The notes: a model not told the origin generated them from the letters alone. A stretch of DNA of 54,440 bases from Oscillospiraceae bacterium (GCA_016286665.1 JAEETX010000007.1:1-54440), one strand, 5' to 3'. Shown: positions 7,171-15,617, counted from the first letter of the stretch. A program made the numbers and translations.

Positions 7171-7848
7171 ATGGATTTAGCTTCCATGATGAAGACGATG
7201 CTCAGCTCTGACAGCATCGCGCAGATGAGCCAGAAGACCGGCACGAGCACCGACCAGGTCAAATCCGTGCTGCTTTCCGCGCTGCCCGCCATGCTCAACG
7301 GCGTGCAGGGCCAGGCCAGCAACCGGGAAACCGTCGAGGGCTTCGCCGGCGCGCTGGATTCCCACGCGAAGGACGACACCAGCGACGTCGCCGCCTTTCT
7401 GTCCAACGTGGACATTCAGGACGGGGAAAAGATCGTCGGTCACCTGCTGGGCGGAGATACGGCTGCGACGACGAAAGCCGCGGCAAACAAAGCCGGCCTC
7501 AGCACGGCGGCTACCGGCAGCATCCTCGGCGCGGCGGCTCCCCTGCTGATGAGCCTGCTCGGCAAGCAGGCGGCGCAGACCGCCCAGGCCCAGCCGTCGG
7601 CGCCCTCCGGCGGCGGCTTGCTCGCAAGTCTGCTCGGCGGCGGCGCGCAGCAGCAGGCTCCTTCCCAGCAGGGCGGCATCGGCGGTCTGCTGGGCAATCT
7701 CTTCGGCGGCGCGCAGCAGCAGAGCGCAGGCAGCGCACAGCAGCAGCCAAACGCGGACGTAAATCCCCTGGGCAGCATGATGGGCAGCATGCTCGGCGGC
7801 GTCGACGTCGCCTCCATGCTCTCCGGCCTCCTCGGCTCCGGCAAATGA
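7171..7848 (+). CDS. DUF937 domain-containing protein
   Basis: This 225-aa protein begins with the DUF937 pattern: MDLASMMKTML, a short helical region with SVLLSALPAMLNGV, and later GHLLGGDTAATTKAAANKAGL followed by GSILGAAAPLLMSLLGKQ (about 90-132). The C-terminal 90 residues are low-complexity, rich in Gly, Gln, Ala and Ser, with repeated GGLLGNLFGG-like and GGGLLASLLGG blocks that look able to self-associate. No signal peptide is visible. AAGGAG lies 10 nt before the ATG, downstream of a near-consensus promoter. The family has no established function to my knowledge. It is monocistronic, between its own promoter and a strong bidirectional terminator, so it may be abundant. Confidence 0.85.
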   Translation: MDLASMMKTMLSSDSIAQMSQKTGTSTDQVKSVLLSALPAMLNGVQGQASNRETVEGFAGALDSHAKDDTSDVAAFLSNVDIQDGEKIVGHLLGGDTAATTKAAANKAGLSTAATGSILGAAAPLLMSLLGKQAAQTAQAQPSAPSGGGLLASLLGGGAQQQAPSQQGGIGGLLGNLFGGAQQQSAGSAQQQPNADVNPLGSMMGSMLGGVDVASMLSGLLGSGK

Positions 7849-7905
7849 CCGCTTCCGGGCTTTCCGGGAGTTCCCTTCCGGGAAAGCCGCGTATCCGTAC
7901 AGCAA

Positions 7906-7945
7906 AAAACGTCCTGAGAAATCGCATGATTTCTCAGGACGTTTT
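7906..7945. terminator. Bidirectional intrinsic terminator
   Basis: A perfect 18-bp stem (7906-7923 with 7928-7945) with a GCAT loop, and A and T runs at its two ends. It can end both the DUF937 transcript (plus) and the convergent radical SAM transcript (minus). A second imperfect GC-rich hairpin lies just upstream, at about 7856-7890. Confidence 0.9.
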
Positions 7946-7953
7946 CCGGTTTC

Positions 7954-9138
7954 TCAAGTGTCCGCCGGTTCCTTCAGCCGCGCCATGATCTCCGGGGGCG
8001 TTTTTCCTTCGGCGCTCATGTCCATGACCCTTTTCAGGACCGGCTCGGCGTGGGCAAAAAACTTCTTGAGACCGGCGCAGAGCCAATACTGCCCCGGCTG
8101 CCCCTCCGCGCTGAGGCCGAAGCGGTCCTTGGGACAGCCCCCGTTGCAGAAGCGCAGATACGGGCACGCCCGGCATTCGCTTGTCAGGTTTTCCCGCTTC
8201 GCAAGCCCGAAGGCGCGCTGGAACGCCCCCTCGGCCAGGCGGGCCAGGCTGCCCTCCCGCAGAGTCCCCAGGCGATGCTCCGGGTCGACGAAGTGGTCGC
8301 AGGAATACACGGCCCCGTCCTCCTCGGCAATGAGCACGTGGCCGCAGGTGGGGCTCATCCAGCACAGGCTGGCCTGGCCCCCGGCCATGATCCGGGCCAT
8401 CTCCGCGAACAGCTGCACATCCAGTTTTCCCAGATCATGCCGCACCCATTCGTCGAAGACCGCCGTGAGGAACCGCCCGTAGCCCTCCGGACTCACCGAA
8501 CCGGCGGATGCGGCGCCGTCCGCGCCGCGGATGACCACCGGGATGAACTGCACCCAGATGCAGCCCGTGTCCCGGAGGGCACGGTAGACTTCCAGAGGCT
8601 TTTCCTGGGAGACCGCGTTGACCGTGCACAGCAGGTCCGGCTCGAGGCCGGCATCCCGCAGGCGCCGGATGGCCGCGCGCACCCGCTCATAGGTCCCCGC
8701 CCCATTGGGGAGACGCCGGTTGAAGTCATGGACTTCCATGTCCCCGTCGATGCTCAGGCCCACGTCGAAGCGGTTCTCCTTCAAAAAGCGGCACCAGCCC
8801 TCATTGAGGAGCAGGCCGTTGGTCTGGAGGTTGTTCCAGGCCTCCCAGCCCCTGGGCAGGTATTTCTTTTCCAGCTCCAGCGCCTTTTTGTAGAAATCCA
8901 GCCCGGCCAGCGTCGGCTCGCCCCCGTGCCAGGTGAAGGACACGACCGGCCCGGGGGAGGCGGCGACGGTCTGGCGGATCAGCTTTTCCAGCAGGTCAAA
9001 GCTCATGCGCGTCTGCTTTGGGTTCTCGGAGTATTTTCCCTTCTCCAGATAGTAGCAGTAGGCGCAGCGCATGTTGCAGCGGGAGCCCACGGGCTTGGCC
9101 ATGACGGCCAGGGGCGCTTCCGGCCCTTCCGCGCGCAT
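7954..9138 (-). CDS. Radical SAM/SPASM protein, anaerobic sulfatase maturase (anSME) type
   Basis: This 394-aa enzyme uses SAM and 4Fe-4S clusters; anSMEs oxidise a Cys or Ser of a sulfatase to formylglycine. The SAM-cluster motif is CNMRCAYC (Cys21, 25, 28), followed by FTWHGGEPTL, LQTNG and LSIDGD, all in the expected order. The C-terminal SPASM region (about 270-350) has CWMSPTCGH, YSCDHFV and the CRACPYLRFCNGGCPKDR cluster, with a later Cys, enough ligands for two auxiliary clusters. The start is one base after the upstream hydrolase stop codon, so the two are co-transcribed. No sulfatase is in the window, so the target is elsewhere or is not a sulfatase. Confidence 0.9.
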   Translation of the reverse strand: MRAEGPEAPLAVMAKPVGSRCNMRCAYCYYLEKGKYSENPKQTRMSFDLLEKLIRQTVAASPGPVVSFTWHGGEPTLAGLDFYKKALELEKKYLPRGWEAWNNLQTNGLLLNEGWCRFLKENRFDVGLSIDGDMEVHDFNRRLPNGAGTYERVRAAIRRLRDAGLEPDLLCTVNAVSQEKPLEVYRALRDTGCIWVQFIPVVIRGADGAASAGSVSPEGYGRFLTAVFDEWVRHDLGKLDVQLFAEMARIMAGGQASLCWMSPTCGHVLIAEEDGAVYSCDHFVDPEHRLGTLREGSLARLAEGAFQRAFGLAKRENLTSECRACPYLRFCNGGCPKDRFGLSAEGQPGQYWLCAGLKKFFAHAEPVLKRVMDMSAEGKTPPEIMARLKEPADT

Positions 9139-9139
9139 C

Positions 9140-9910
9140 TCAGGTCCCTTTCAGATGTTTGTCAAAGAAGTCCAGGACCTTGTTCCAGGAGTCCATGGCC
9201 TGCTCCTGGCGGTACATGGGCCGGTCATAGTACCAGATGCCGTGCCCCGCGCCGTCATAGCGGTGGAATTCATAATCCTTGCCCTTCTCCTTCAGCACGG
9301 CCTCCAGGGCGTTCACTTCCTCCGGCGTCGGGAACTTGTCGTCGTTGCCGAAGATACCCAGCAGCGGGCAGTCGATGCCGTCCGCCAGATCCACGGGAGC
9401 CACGGGCTGCTTCGGACTCAGCCGCTCCGGGGGAACGATCACGCTGCCGCCCCAGCAGTCCACCGCCGCGTCGATCCCGTCCAGGGTGGCCGCCGCCAGG
9501 AAGGTATGGCGTCCGCCGGAGCACATGCCGATGACGCCCGCCTTGCCGCTGGCGCTGGCCTGGCTGCGCAGGAAGCGGAGAGAGGCTTCCACATCGCCCA
9601 TGACGTCCTTGTCGGCCACGCCCCCGTCCTTCATGGCCTTTTGGGAGACCTCGGCGGGGGTGCCGTCCCCGTATTCCTCATAGATGTTGGGGCACACCAC
9701 GGCATAGCCGTGGGCGGTGAAGCGACGGGCCGTCTCCCGGCACCACTCGTCCCAGCCCGGCATGTGGGGGATCAGGACGATGCCGGGAAAGCTCTCTTTC
9801 CCCAGAGGCCGGGAATAATAGGCGCGGATGGGCTTGCCGTCATGACCGGTGATGCCCACCGTCTCGGCGATCATGCCCTCATATTCGAATACCCGTTTAC
9901 TGTTCCACAT
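9140..9910 (-). CDS. Dienelactone hydrolase family protein
   Basis: This 256-aa alpha/beta hydrolase shows the DLH triad: a cysteine nucleophile in GMCSGG (about residue 133), Asp in GNDDKFPTP and His in GAGHGIWYY. The oxyanion segment IVLIPHMPGWDEW is typical. Family members cleave dienelactones or other esters and lactones; in fermenting gut bacteria the substrate is usually unknown. The ATG at 9910 is preceded by AAGGAG at 8 nt; an upstream extension to 10024 would run into the repeat element and is rejected. It is the first gene of a two-gene unit with the radical SAM protein, an odd pairing with no obvious shared pathway. Confidence 0.88.
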   Translation of the reverse strand: MWNSKRVFEYEGMIAETVGITGHDGKPIRAYYSRPLGKESFPGIVLIPHMPGWDEWCRETARRFTAHGYAVVCPNIYEEYGDGTPAEVSQKAMKDGGVADKDVMGDVEASLRFLRSQASASGKAGVIGMCSGGRHTFLAAATLDGIDAAVDCWGGSVIVPPERLSPKQPVAPVDLADGIDCPLLGIFGNDDKFPTPEEVNALEAVLKEKGKDYEFHRYDGAGHGIWYYDRPMYRQEQAMDSWNKVLDFFDKHLKGT

Positions 9911-10011
9911 GAGTTTCACTCCTTTTCTTTTTCCGGTTTCTCTTACCTGCTGTTTATAATGGCATACTTTCCTCCGAAAAACATGGTCTCTTGCGTCCCA
10001 AAAGCTATTGA

Positions 10012-10172
10012 GGCAACACCGCACAATTCTGGTGCGCAGATTGCGCAGTCAGAATTTTCGTCAGATTGTCTGAAAATCGCGGGTAATACTTCCTGTATTG
10101 GCCAAGATTTTCGGGCAATATGACGGAACATTATGCAAGCAAGATGTGTACCGAGAATTGTGCGGTGTTGCC
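10012..10172 (+). repeat. 161-nt MITE-like element with 19-bp terminal inverted repeats
   Basis: The ends GGCAACACCGCACAATTCT (10012-10030) and its exact reverse complement (10154-10172) bound the element. Internally there are smaller hairpins, for example TCAGA-TTG-TCTGA within 10061-10073. TTGA stands immediately outside both ends (10008-10011 and 10173-10176), which looks like a 4-bp target duplication but could be chance. No ORF or transposase is present. A nearly identical, inverted copy lies at the window start and a degenerate miniature at 2322. It separates the hydrolase gene from the DUF4143 ATPase gene. Confidence 0.85.
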
Positions 10173-10187
10173 TTGATAATCCGGCAT

Positions 10188-11378
10188 TTATTCTACCAGC
10201 CAATCCGCCACATCCACGATCTGCACACCCTCGTACTGATATGCTTCCTGTCGGGTACGGGTAAGGATCATCTTCGGATAGGCGTCCTTGATCTTCAGCA
10301 GGGGATCGACCTTGCGCTGGAAAGTGTCGGGATCGTCGATACTGCTGGCAACCTGGATATACAGCTTTTCGCTACGTTTGATGGCCACGAAGTCGATCTC
10401 TTTCTTGTACAGCACACCGGCATATAGCTCATAGCCCCGGCGAAGAAGTTCAATGGCAACGATATTCTCGATCATTCTGCCATAATCGGCGTTTTTCGTG
10501 CCCAACTTGGCGTATTTGAAGGAATGATCGCTTAGATAATACTTATCATTGGAGCTGAGACAGCGTTTGCCTTGAATGTCGTACCGCCTTACCTTGTAAA
10601 ATGCGAAAGCGTTGCAGAGGTATTTGATATAGGCGCTGATTGTGCGGTCATTCGTTTTGACCTGCTCACTGGTGAACGCCGCCGCCACGCTTCGGGTGGA
10701 TGTCTGGTTGGAAATGTTGTCAATGAGAAAGTCGCACAGACGCTCCATCAGCGGCATGTTACGCACACGATACTTGCGCTGAATATCCCGGACGATCAAC
10801 GTGTTGAAAACATCCGAAATGTAATCATATTTTGATTCCGGCGTTTTATAGAGGTAAGAGCCGGACATGCCGCCCTCCTGAATATAGCGACGAAAGGCAG
10901 CGTACGGATCTGTCAGTTCGAAATACTGCATGAACTCACGAAAGGAGAATGGAAAAACCTCAATTTCAAAGGTTCGTCCTGTAAACAGCGTTGCCAAATC
11001 GCTGCTCAGAAGAAATGCACTGGATCCGGTGATATAAATATCATATTTCTCGGAGGCGTGAAGGCTGTTGATAGCTTTCTCAAAGCCGGAGCACATCTGA
11101 ACCTCATCAATAAAGATGAAGTTGTTTTTCCCCGGAAGATAAGCATTTTCAATATGGTCATTCAGCACATGATACTCGGCGAGACTCTCAAAAGCATTCA
11201 GATTGAAGTTGATATGAATAATGTTTGCGTTCGGATCATTGGCCCGGACATAGGCCATGAAAGCCTCCAGCAGCTTAGACTTTCCGCTGCGTCGTACGCC
11301 GGTAATGACTTTAATGTCCGGGGTGCCCATGACATCCTTCAGCTTGTTCAGATAGAAGTCACGCTCGATCAATCGCAC
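10188..11378 (-). CDS. AAA-type ATPase with DUF4143 C-terminal domain
   Basis: This 396-aa protein has an N-terminal P-loop ATPase (Walker A GVRRSGKSKLL at about 27-37, Walker B FIFIDEVQ at about 87-94, sensor-like YITGSSAFLL) and a C-terminal DUF4143 region. The latter keeps a restriction-endonuclease-like core, KKEIDFVAIKRSEKLYIQVA. The family is widespread and patchily distributed; its function is not settled. The start is GTG at 11378, with GAGG 9 nt upstream. Its base composition is clearly poorer in G+C than its neighbours, its codons are more A/T-ending, and it stands alone next to a MITE-like element, all suggesting transfer. It has its own promoter with a 10-bp palindrome. Confidence 0.88.
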   Translation of the reverse strand: MRLIERDFYLNKLKDVMGTPDIKVITGVRRSGKSKLLEAFMAYVRANDPNANIIHINFNLNAFESLAEYHVLNDHIENAYLPGKNNFIFIDEVQMCSGFEKAINSLHASEKYDIYITGSSAFLLSSDLATLFTGRTFEIEVFPFSFREFMQYFELTDPYAAFRRYIQEGGMSGSYLYKTPESKYDYISDVFNTLIVRDIQRKYRVRNMPLMERLCDFLIDNISNQTSTRSVAAAFTSEQVKTNDRTISAYIKYLCNAFAFYKVRRYDIQGKRCLSSNDKYYLSDHSFKYAKLGTKNADYGRMIENIVAIELLRRGYELYAGVLYKKEIDFVAIKRSEKLYIQVASSIDDPDTFQRKVDPLLKIKDAYPKMILTRTRQEAYQYEGVQIVDVADWLVE

Positions 11379-11397
11379 GGCAGGTCACCTCGTCCGT

Positions 11398-11451
11398 ATT
11401 GTACCACAGCCTATTTCGCAAAATCAATAATTTTTCAAAAATGCGAAATAG
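11398..11451 (-). promoter_or_regulatory. Promoter and operator-like palindrome for the DUF4143 ATPase
   Basis: On the minus strand: TTGATT (11422-11427), an 18-nt spacer, TACAAT (11398-11403). The -35 box is flanked by a perfect 10-bp inverted repeat, CTATTTCGCA (11411-11420) and TGCGAAATAG (11442-11451), whose arms bracket the box like a repressor site. Confidence 0.5.
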
Positions 11452-11562
11452 AAATACACAATTCATTCTCAGTACCTATAAGCCACCCGGTACGATTCCA
11501 TCTGTTGCAAAACACTTTTTCGGGAAAGCGTGTTGCAAAAACGGATTGGTAAAATATACCAA

Positions 11563-11597
11563 GCCCGCAAACCCTTGGATATAAAGGGTTTGCGGGC
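11563..11597 (-). terminator. Hairpin downstream of the Rossmann/glycosidase fusion gene
   Basis: A 14-bp perfect stem, GCCCGCAAACCCTT with AAGGGTTTGCGGGC, with a 6-nt loop. On the minus strand it is followed by a weak T-rich tract. It lies 50 nt past the stop codon of the gene at 11647. The rest of 11452-11646 holds only a direct repeat of TGTTGCAAAA (near 11507 and 11531). Confidence 0.6.
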
Positions 11598-11646
11598 ACT
11601 TGTCAGCCAGGGGAAGTCATTCCCACTCTTTTATTTTTGATCGATT

Positions 11647-14034
11647 TCAGCCCTCGGATACCATCCTCGCCAGGATGGTGAAGGCGTTGCGGCACCAGGT
11701 GCCGCCCGGGAAGCTCCCGTCCCCGGAGATGGGGTCCAGGTAGTGGGGGAAGCCCTTTTCCATCAGCGCGCCCAGGTAGCGGTCGACGATGAGCTTGGCT
11801 TCCTCCTTCTTGCCGCCCTCCCAGAGGCCGGTGAGGATGAACACTTCGCCCGGAGGGCTGATGGCCCCGGAGCCCATCCGCGTGCCGATCATTTCAAAGT
11901 AGTCGCTCTGGATGTCCTCGCTGGCGATGCCGTAGGGGGTCAGGAGATGGTCCTCCCGCATCAGGTCCGCGGTGAGCTTGTCCAGCACGTCCTTGGGCAG
12001 ACGAGACCCCAGGATCAGGGGGATGTAGAAAAGGCTGGAGCCGGTGAAGACAGGCTCATGGGTGTACTGCTTGAGGCAGACGAAGTGCTCCCCGGTCCAC
12101 ATCTTATCCAGCATCCGGTCCAGCAGTTCCTTACTCATCCTGTACCAGCCGTCGATTTCCTCCTGGGGCTTGCCCAGGAGCTTTGCCAGGTCGCCCTGGA
12201 CCTCGAAGTTCAGCACCTCGTAGGCGCAGAGGTCCGGGGTGGCCATGGGCACGCCGTCCATATAGGCGGTGATCTCGTCGAAGCCGGTGCCCGTGCCGGT
12301 GTCGAAGCCGGGGAGGCCGTCCTTGTCGTCGTCCCGGTATTTCATGAACCACATGGCCCATTTTCCCGCGCCGGCATACAGCTTCTCCAGGTCCTCCCTG
12401 GGCCACTCCTTGCCCAGATCGTGGTGGGCCATGACGTTCTTGAGGGCCCAGCCGTAGATGGGAGGCTTGATGCCGCCGGTCGCCAGCTGCGTCTCGTCAT
12501 AGCCGTCGGCCAGCTGGCCGTCCGCGCCCTGGCGCTCCAGGGGAGCCATGAGCAGGCTGCGGGACAGATCGGGGATATCCTGCAGGGCCACGCCGTTCTG
12601 CACCAGCTGCCACTGGGAGACCATGATGCCGGGGAACATCTGCATCATCCAGCGGGGGGTGAGGTCCGTGGGCGCTACCAGCATGGTCCACAGATCATAG
12701 GCGGTCTCCTCCGCCTTGCGGGCATAGGGCTCCGCCAGCTTGGGATACTTGGCCCAGAAGGCCTCCCAGTCCGCCAGCATGTCCGCCTTGCCCTGGGCAT
12801 AGGTGCCGTAGGGCGCAGGGGTCGTGACCATATAGGGGAATTCATCCACAGCCAGGGTGAAGCGCCCGTCGGGGCCGGGCACGGTGAAGCCGTCGATGCC
12901 GGCGACCCGGAAATCATACCAGTTCCAGCTGTTTTTGAAGGTGAAGGAGGAGCCCTCCAGCCCTTTGAAGCACAGGGGGCTGGAGCTCTGGGGAATGCTC
13001 TCCCAGGCCCCGTCCTGCCGGGGGCGAAGGGACTCGTAGGTGGTGGCGCTGCGGGTCCACTCCAGGCCCATGCCCGGATCGCCCTCCGCCATGAGCCGGC
13101 TGGCGCTGGCCCAGGTGAAGCGGATATCGCCGTGGCGGGTGTGGAGCACCAGCTCCGCAGGGCCGATCTGCTGGGTGGCGAAGGGCACCCGCCTGCCCTC
13201 GAAGGTGGCGAAGATGCGGAACAGCCTGCTCCCGTCGTCCGTCTGGCTGTGGACGCGGTTGCCCCGGCAGGTGGTGAGGGTCAGGGTGCCCTTGCCGTAT
13301 TTCACGTTGTCGATGCTCAGGGCCATAAAAGCCCCGGCCCGAGAGAATTTATAGGTGGTCACGGGAAAATACTGGGGCGCGTTGCGGAAGAAGGGGTCGC
13401 AGGAAACGGCGGTCACCCGCTCCCGGATGTGCTTGGCCTGCTCGATCTCGTCCACCATGGCGATGGCGAAATCCGCATAGGAAATGTAGCTCTGGCCCAT
13501 GCGGTTCAGGATCACCACGTCCCCGCCCAGGGTGTAGCTGCCGCTGCGGGCCCCATTGGGGTCGAAGCTGCCGGCGGGACTGAAGAAGGTCCAGTTCATG
13601 TCGGAAGCCTGGAACAGGTCCAGGGCCTCCTTGGCCGCCTGGGGCACCGCCCGGAAGGGCTCCGGGATGCCGTCCACCACCCGCCGGGTTTTCGTCTCAT
13701 CCGTGAACAGGCTGCCGTAGCCGCCGATGGTGAGGAAGCGCACGTCGGGCAGTTCCTTGCCGATAGCGATGAGGAGCTTTGCCGCGTCCACATGCTCCTT
13801 CTCCCTGCCCGGCTGGTCGAAGGGGGTGCCGAAGGCGTTCACCACCGCGGCGAAACCCCTGAGGTCGGCGGCAGTGAGGTCGAACAGGCTTTTTGCCAGG
13901 ACGGCGCAGCCCGCGGGAACGCGGCCTTCGCTGCCGGGCTTCACGATGGCCGTGACCTCGTGGCCCCGGTCCAAGGCTTCCCTTGCGATGAGACTGCCCG
14001 CCTTTCCGGCAGCGCCGATGACAGCGATCTTCAT
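11647..14034 (-). CDS. Fusion of a NAD(P)-binding Rossmann domain and a GH63/GH37-like (alpha/alpha)6 glycosidase
   Basis: This is one 795-aa frame with two unlike halves. Residues 1 to about 220 form a YwnB/NmrA-type Rossmann domain: MKIAVIGAAGKAGSLIARE carries GxxGxxG at 7-13, with LTIGGYGSLF later. From about 225 a beta-rich segment (FSRAGAFMALSIDN) leads into an (alpha/alpha)6 barrel like GH63/GH37 or MGH1-type enzymes. The block DDDKDGLPGFDTGTGTGFDE corresponds to the family's GLP...GxDSGWDNS loop that carries the general acid, and GSFPGGTWCRNAFTIL fits the closing part. No signal peptide is present, so it acts in the cytosol. AAGGAGG lies 6-7 nt before the ATG. Substrate and use of NAD(P) are unknown; a mis-joined pair of genes is not indicated by any frame break. 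Confidence 0.75.
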   Translation of the reverse strand: MKIAVIGAAGKAGSLIAREALDRGHEVTAIVKPGSEGRVPAGCAVLAKSLFDLTAADLRGFAAVVNAFGTPFDQPGREKEHVDAAKLLIAIGKELPDVRFLTIGGYGSLFTDETKTRRVVDGIPEPFRAVPQAAKEALDLFQASDMNWTFFSPAGSFDPNGARSGSYTLGGDVVILNRMGQSYISYADFAIAMVDEIEQAKHIRERVTAVSCDPFFRNAPQYFPVTTYKFSRAGAFMALSIDNVKYGKGTLTLTTCRGNRVHSQTDDGSRLFRIFATFEGRRVPFATQQIGPAELVLHTRHGDIRFTWASASRLMAEGDPGMGLEWTRSATTYESLRPRQDGAWESIPQSSSPLCFKGLEGSSFTFKNSWNWYDFRVAGIDGFTVPGPDGRFTLAVDEFPYMVTTPAPYGTYAQGKADMLADWEAFWAKYPKLAEPYARKAEETAYDLWTMLVAPTDLTPRWMMQMFPGIMVSQWQLVQNGVALQDIPDLSRSLLMAPLERQGADGQLADGYDETQLATGGIKPPIYGWALKNVMAHHDLGKEWPREDLEKLYAGAGKWAMWFMKYRDDDKDGLPGFDTGTGTGFDEITAYMDGVPMATPDLCAYEVLNFEVQGDLAKLLGKPQEEIDGWYRMSKELLDRMLDKMWTGEHFVCLKQYTHEPVFTGSSLFYIPLILGSRLPKDVLDKLTADLMREDHLLTPYGIASEDIQSDYFEMIGTRMGSGAISPPGEVFILTGLWEGGKKEEAKLIVDRYLGALMEKGFPHYLDPISGDGSFPGGTWCRNAFTILARMVSEG

Positions 14035-14073
14035 AGAATTACCTCCTTATATCCTGTATATTTCGTTTTTATG

Positions 14074-14096
14074 ATTATACCAAAGAATGCGGGAAG
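14074..14096 (-). promoter_or_regulatory. Likely promoter of the fusion gene
   Basis: On the minus strand, a perfect TATAAT (14074-14079) about 40 nt before the ATG, preceded at 17 nt by a poor -35 (TTTCAT). Confidence 0.45.
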
Positions 14097-14123
14097 ATGA
14101 AAGGGGGAAGCGTTAACACGCAG

Positions 14124-14160
14124 TTGTCTCTTTTAAGCGCTTATGTTATACTCACAACTG
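14124..14160 (+). promoter_or_regulatory. Promoter for the first MATE gene, with flanking dyad
   Basis: TTGTCT (14124-14129), a 17-nt spacer, TATACT (14147-14152). CAGTTGT (14121-14127) overlaps the -35 box and its complement ACAACTG (14154-14160) follows the -10 box, a possible repressor dyad that may also be chance. Confidence 0.6.
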
Positions 14161-14186
14161 ATACGCAAACGATGGGAGAGGATACG

Positions 14187-15566
14187 ATGGCCGCGCCCGC
14201 TGAAAACCGAAAACAGGCAGCGCAGGAAAAGCTGGGGACCATGTCCATCGGCAGGCTGCTCGTCACCATGAGCGTGCCGATGATGATCTCCATGTTCATC
14301 CAGGCGCTCTACAACGCCGTGGACAGCATGTTCGTCGCCCGGCTGAGCGAGGACGCCCTGACCGCCGTCTCCCTTGCCCTGCCCCTCCAGAACATCATGA
14401 TCGCCCTGGCCGTGGGCACGGGCGTCGGCGTCAACGCACTGGTGTCCCGCTCCCTGGGGGAGGGAAACCGGCGCCGGGCGGAAAAGGCCGCCAACGTCCA
14501 GGTCTTTATCGACACGGTCTACGCGCTCCTCTGCGTGGTACTCGGCCTGCTCTTTTCCCGGCGCTTCTTCCAGAGCCAGACCGACGTGGAGAGCATCATC
14601 GAATACGGCGCGCAGTATGTCTCCATCATCACGGTCTTCTCCCTCGGCATGTTCCAGGCGCAGGGCCTGGAAAAGCTCCTGATCGCCACGGGAAACGCCA
14701 CGCCCTCCATGATCAGCCAGGGCCTCGGCGCGATCCTGAACATCATCCTGGACCCGATCTTCATCTTCGCGTTCGGTCTCGGCGTCCGCGGCGCCGCCAT
14801 CGCCACGGTCATCGGCCAGTTCGCCGCGGCCATCTGCGCGCTGATCTTCAATTGGAAGCGCAATACGGCGACACGCTTTGATTTCCGGCAGATGCTCCCG
14901 GACCTCAGGATTCTGAAATTCATCTATTCCATCGGCTTCCCCTCCATGATCACCGTGGGCCTGCACGCCGTCACCGGTTATCTCCTCAACGGCATCTATC
15001 TCTCCTTCTCCACGACGGCCACGGCGGTCTACGGCATCTGGATCAAGCTCCAGAGCTTCGGCTTCATGCCCGTCTTCGGCATGAACAACGGCACCCTCGC
15101 CATCTATTCCTATAACTACGGTGCACGGAAGCTGGACCGCCTGTTCCAAACGCTGCGGCTCAGCGTGATCGTCGGCGCGGTCATCACCCTGGCGGTCACG
15201 ATCCTCTACGAGCTTATCCCCGTGCCGCTGCTGCGGCTCTTCAACGCGTCGGAGTACATGCTTTCCATCGGCGTCACGGCGGTGCGGCGCTGCGCCCTGT
15301 CCATGACCTTCGGCGCGGTGACGGTCATCCTCACCTCCTCCTTCCAGGCGCTGGGCCGCTCGAAATTCGCGCTGATGCTCAACATCCTGCGCCAGGTGGT
15401 GATCCAGGTCGCCGCCGCCTGGGCCCTGAGCCGGCTGGGACGGCTGGAGCCCGTCTGGTTCTCGCCCCTCATTTCCGAGGTCCTGACGCTCATCGTGGCG
15501 GCGTTCCTCTGCCGGACGGTCATCGCAAAGGTCCGCGCCGAAGCCGGGGAGCGCCCCATCGGCTGA
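14187..15566 (+). CDS. MATE family efflux transporter
   Basis: This 459-aa inner-membrane protein has the twelve hydrophobic segments and two-fold internal repeat of MATE exporters, which expel drugs or metabolites in exchange for Na+ or H+. The first helix motif LLVTMSVPMMISMFIQALYN and the following DSMFVARLSEDALTAVSLA are highly characteristic; a matching segment recurs in the second half (FIYSIGFPSMITVGLHAVTG). The start at 14187 is chosen because GAGAGG lies 6 nt upstream; in-frame starts at 14097 and 14172 lack a ribosome site, and the promoter overlaps the first of them. It is monocistronic between its promoter and a strong terminator. The substrate is unknown. Confidence 0.93.
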   Translation: MAAPAENRKQAAQEKLGTMSIGRLLVTMSVPMMISMFIQALYNAVDSMFVARLSEDALTAVSLALPLQNIMIALAVGTGVGVNALVSRSLGEGNRRRAEKAANVQVFIDTVYALLCVVLGLLFSRRFFQSQTDVESIIEYGAQYVSIITVFSLGMFQAQGLEKLLIATGNATPSMISQGLGAILNIILDPIFIFAFGLGVRGAAIATVIGQFAAAICALIFNWKRNTATRFDFRQMLPDLRILKFIYSIGFPSMITVGLHAVTGYLLNGIYLSFSTTATAVYGIWIKLQSFGFMPVFGMNNGTLAIYSYNYGARKLDRLFQTLRLSVIVGAVITLAVTILYELIPVPLLRLFNASEYMLSIGVTAVRRCALSMTFGAVTVILTSSFQALGRSKFALMLNILRQVVIQVAAAWALSRLGRLEPVWFSPLISEVLTLIVAAFLCRTVIAKVRAEAGERPIG

Positions 15567-15617
15567 TCGTCAGATATCGGATTTACAGGAATACCGGATA
15601 TCCGATCCGGAAAGAAA

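Noticed and set aside
7954-9138. The radical SAM protein as activase of the glycyl radical enzyme
   Set aside because: It has a SPASM domain and the anSME-type HGGEPTL and SIDGD motifs, and lies 25 kb away; GRE activases have short N-terminal radical SAM domains with inserted ferredoxin clusters.
10012-10172. An insertion sequence with its transposase
   Set aside because: Only 161 nt long, no coding frame, and no transposase gene in the window; a non-autonomous element is the most that can be supported.
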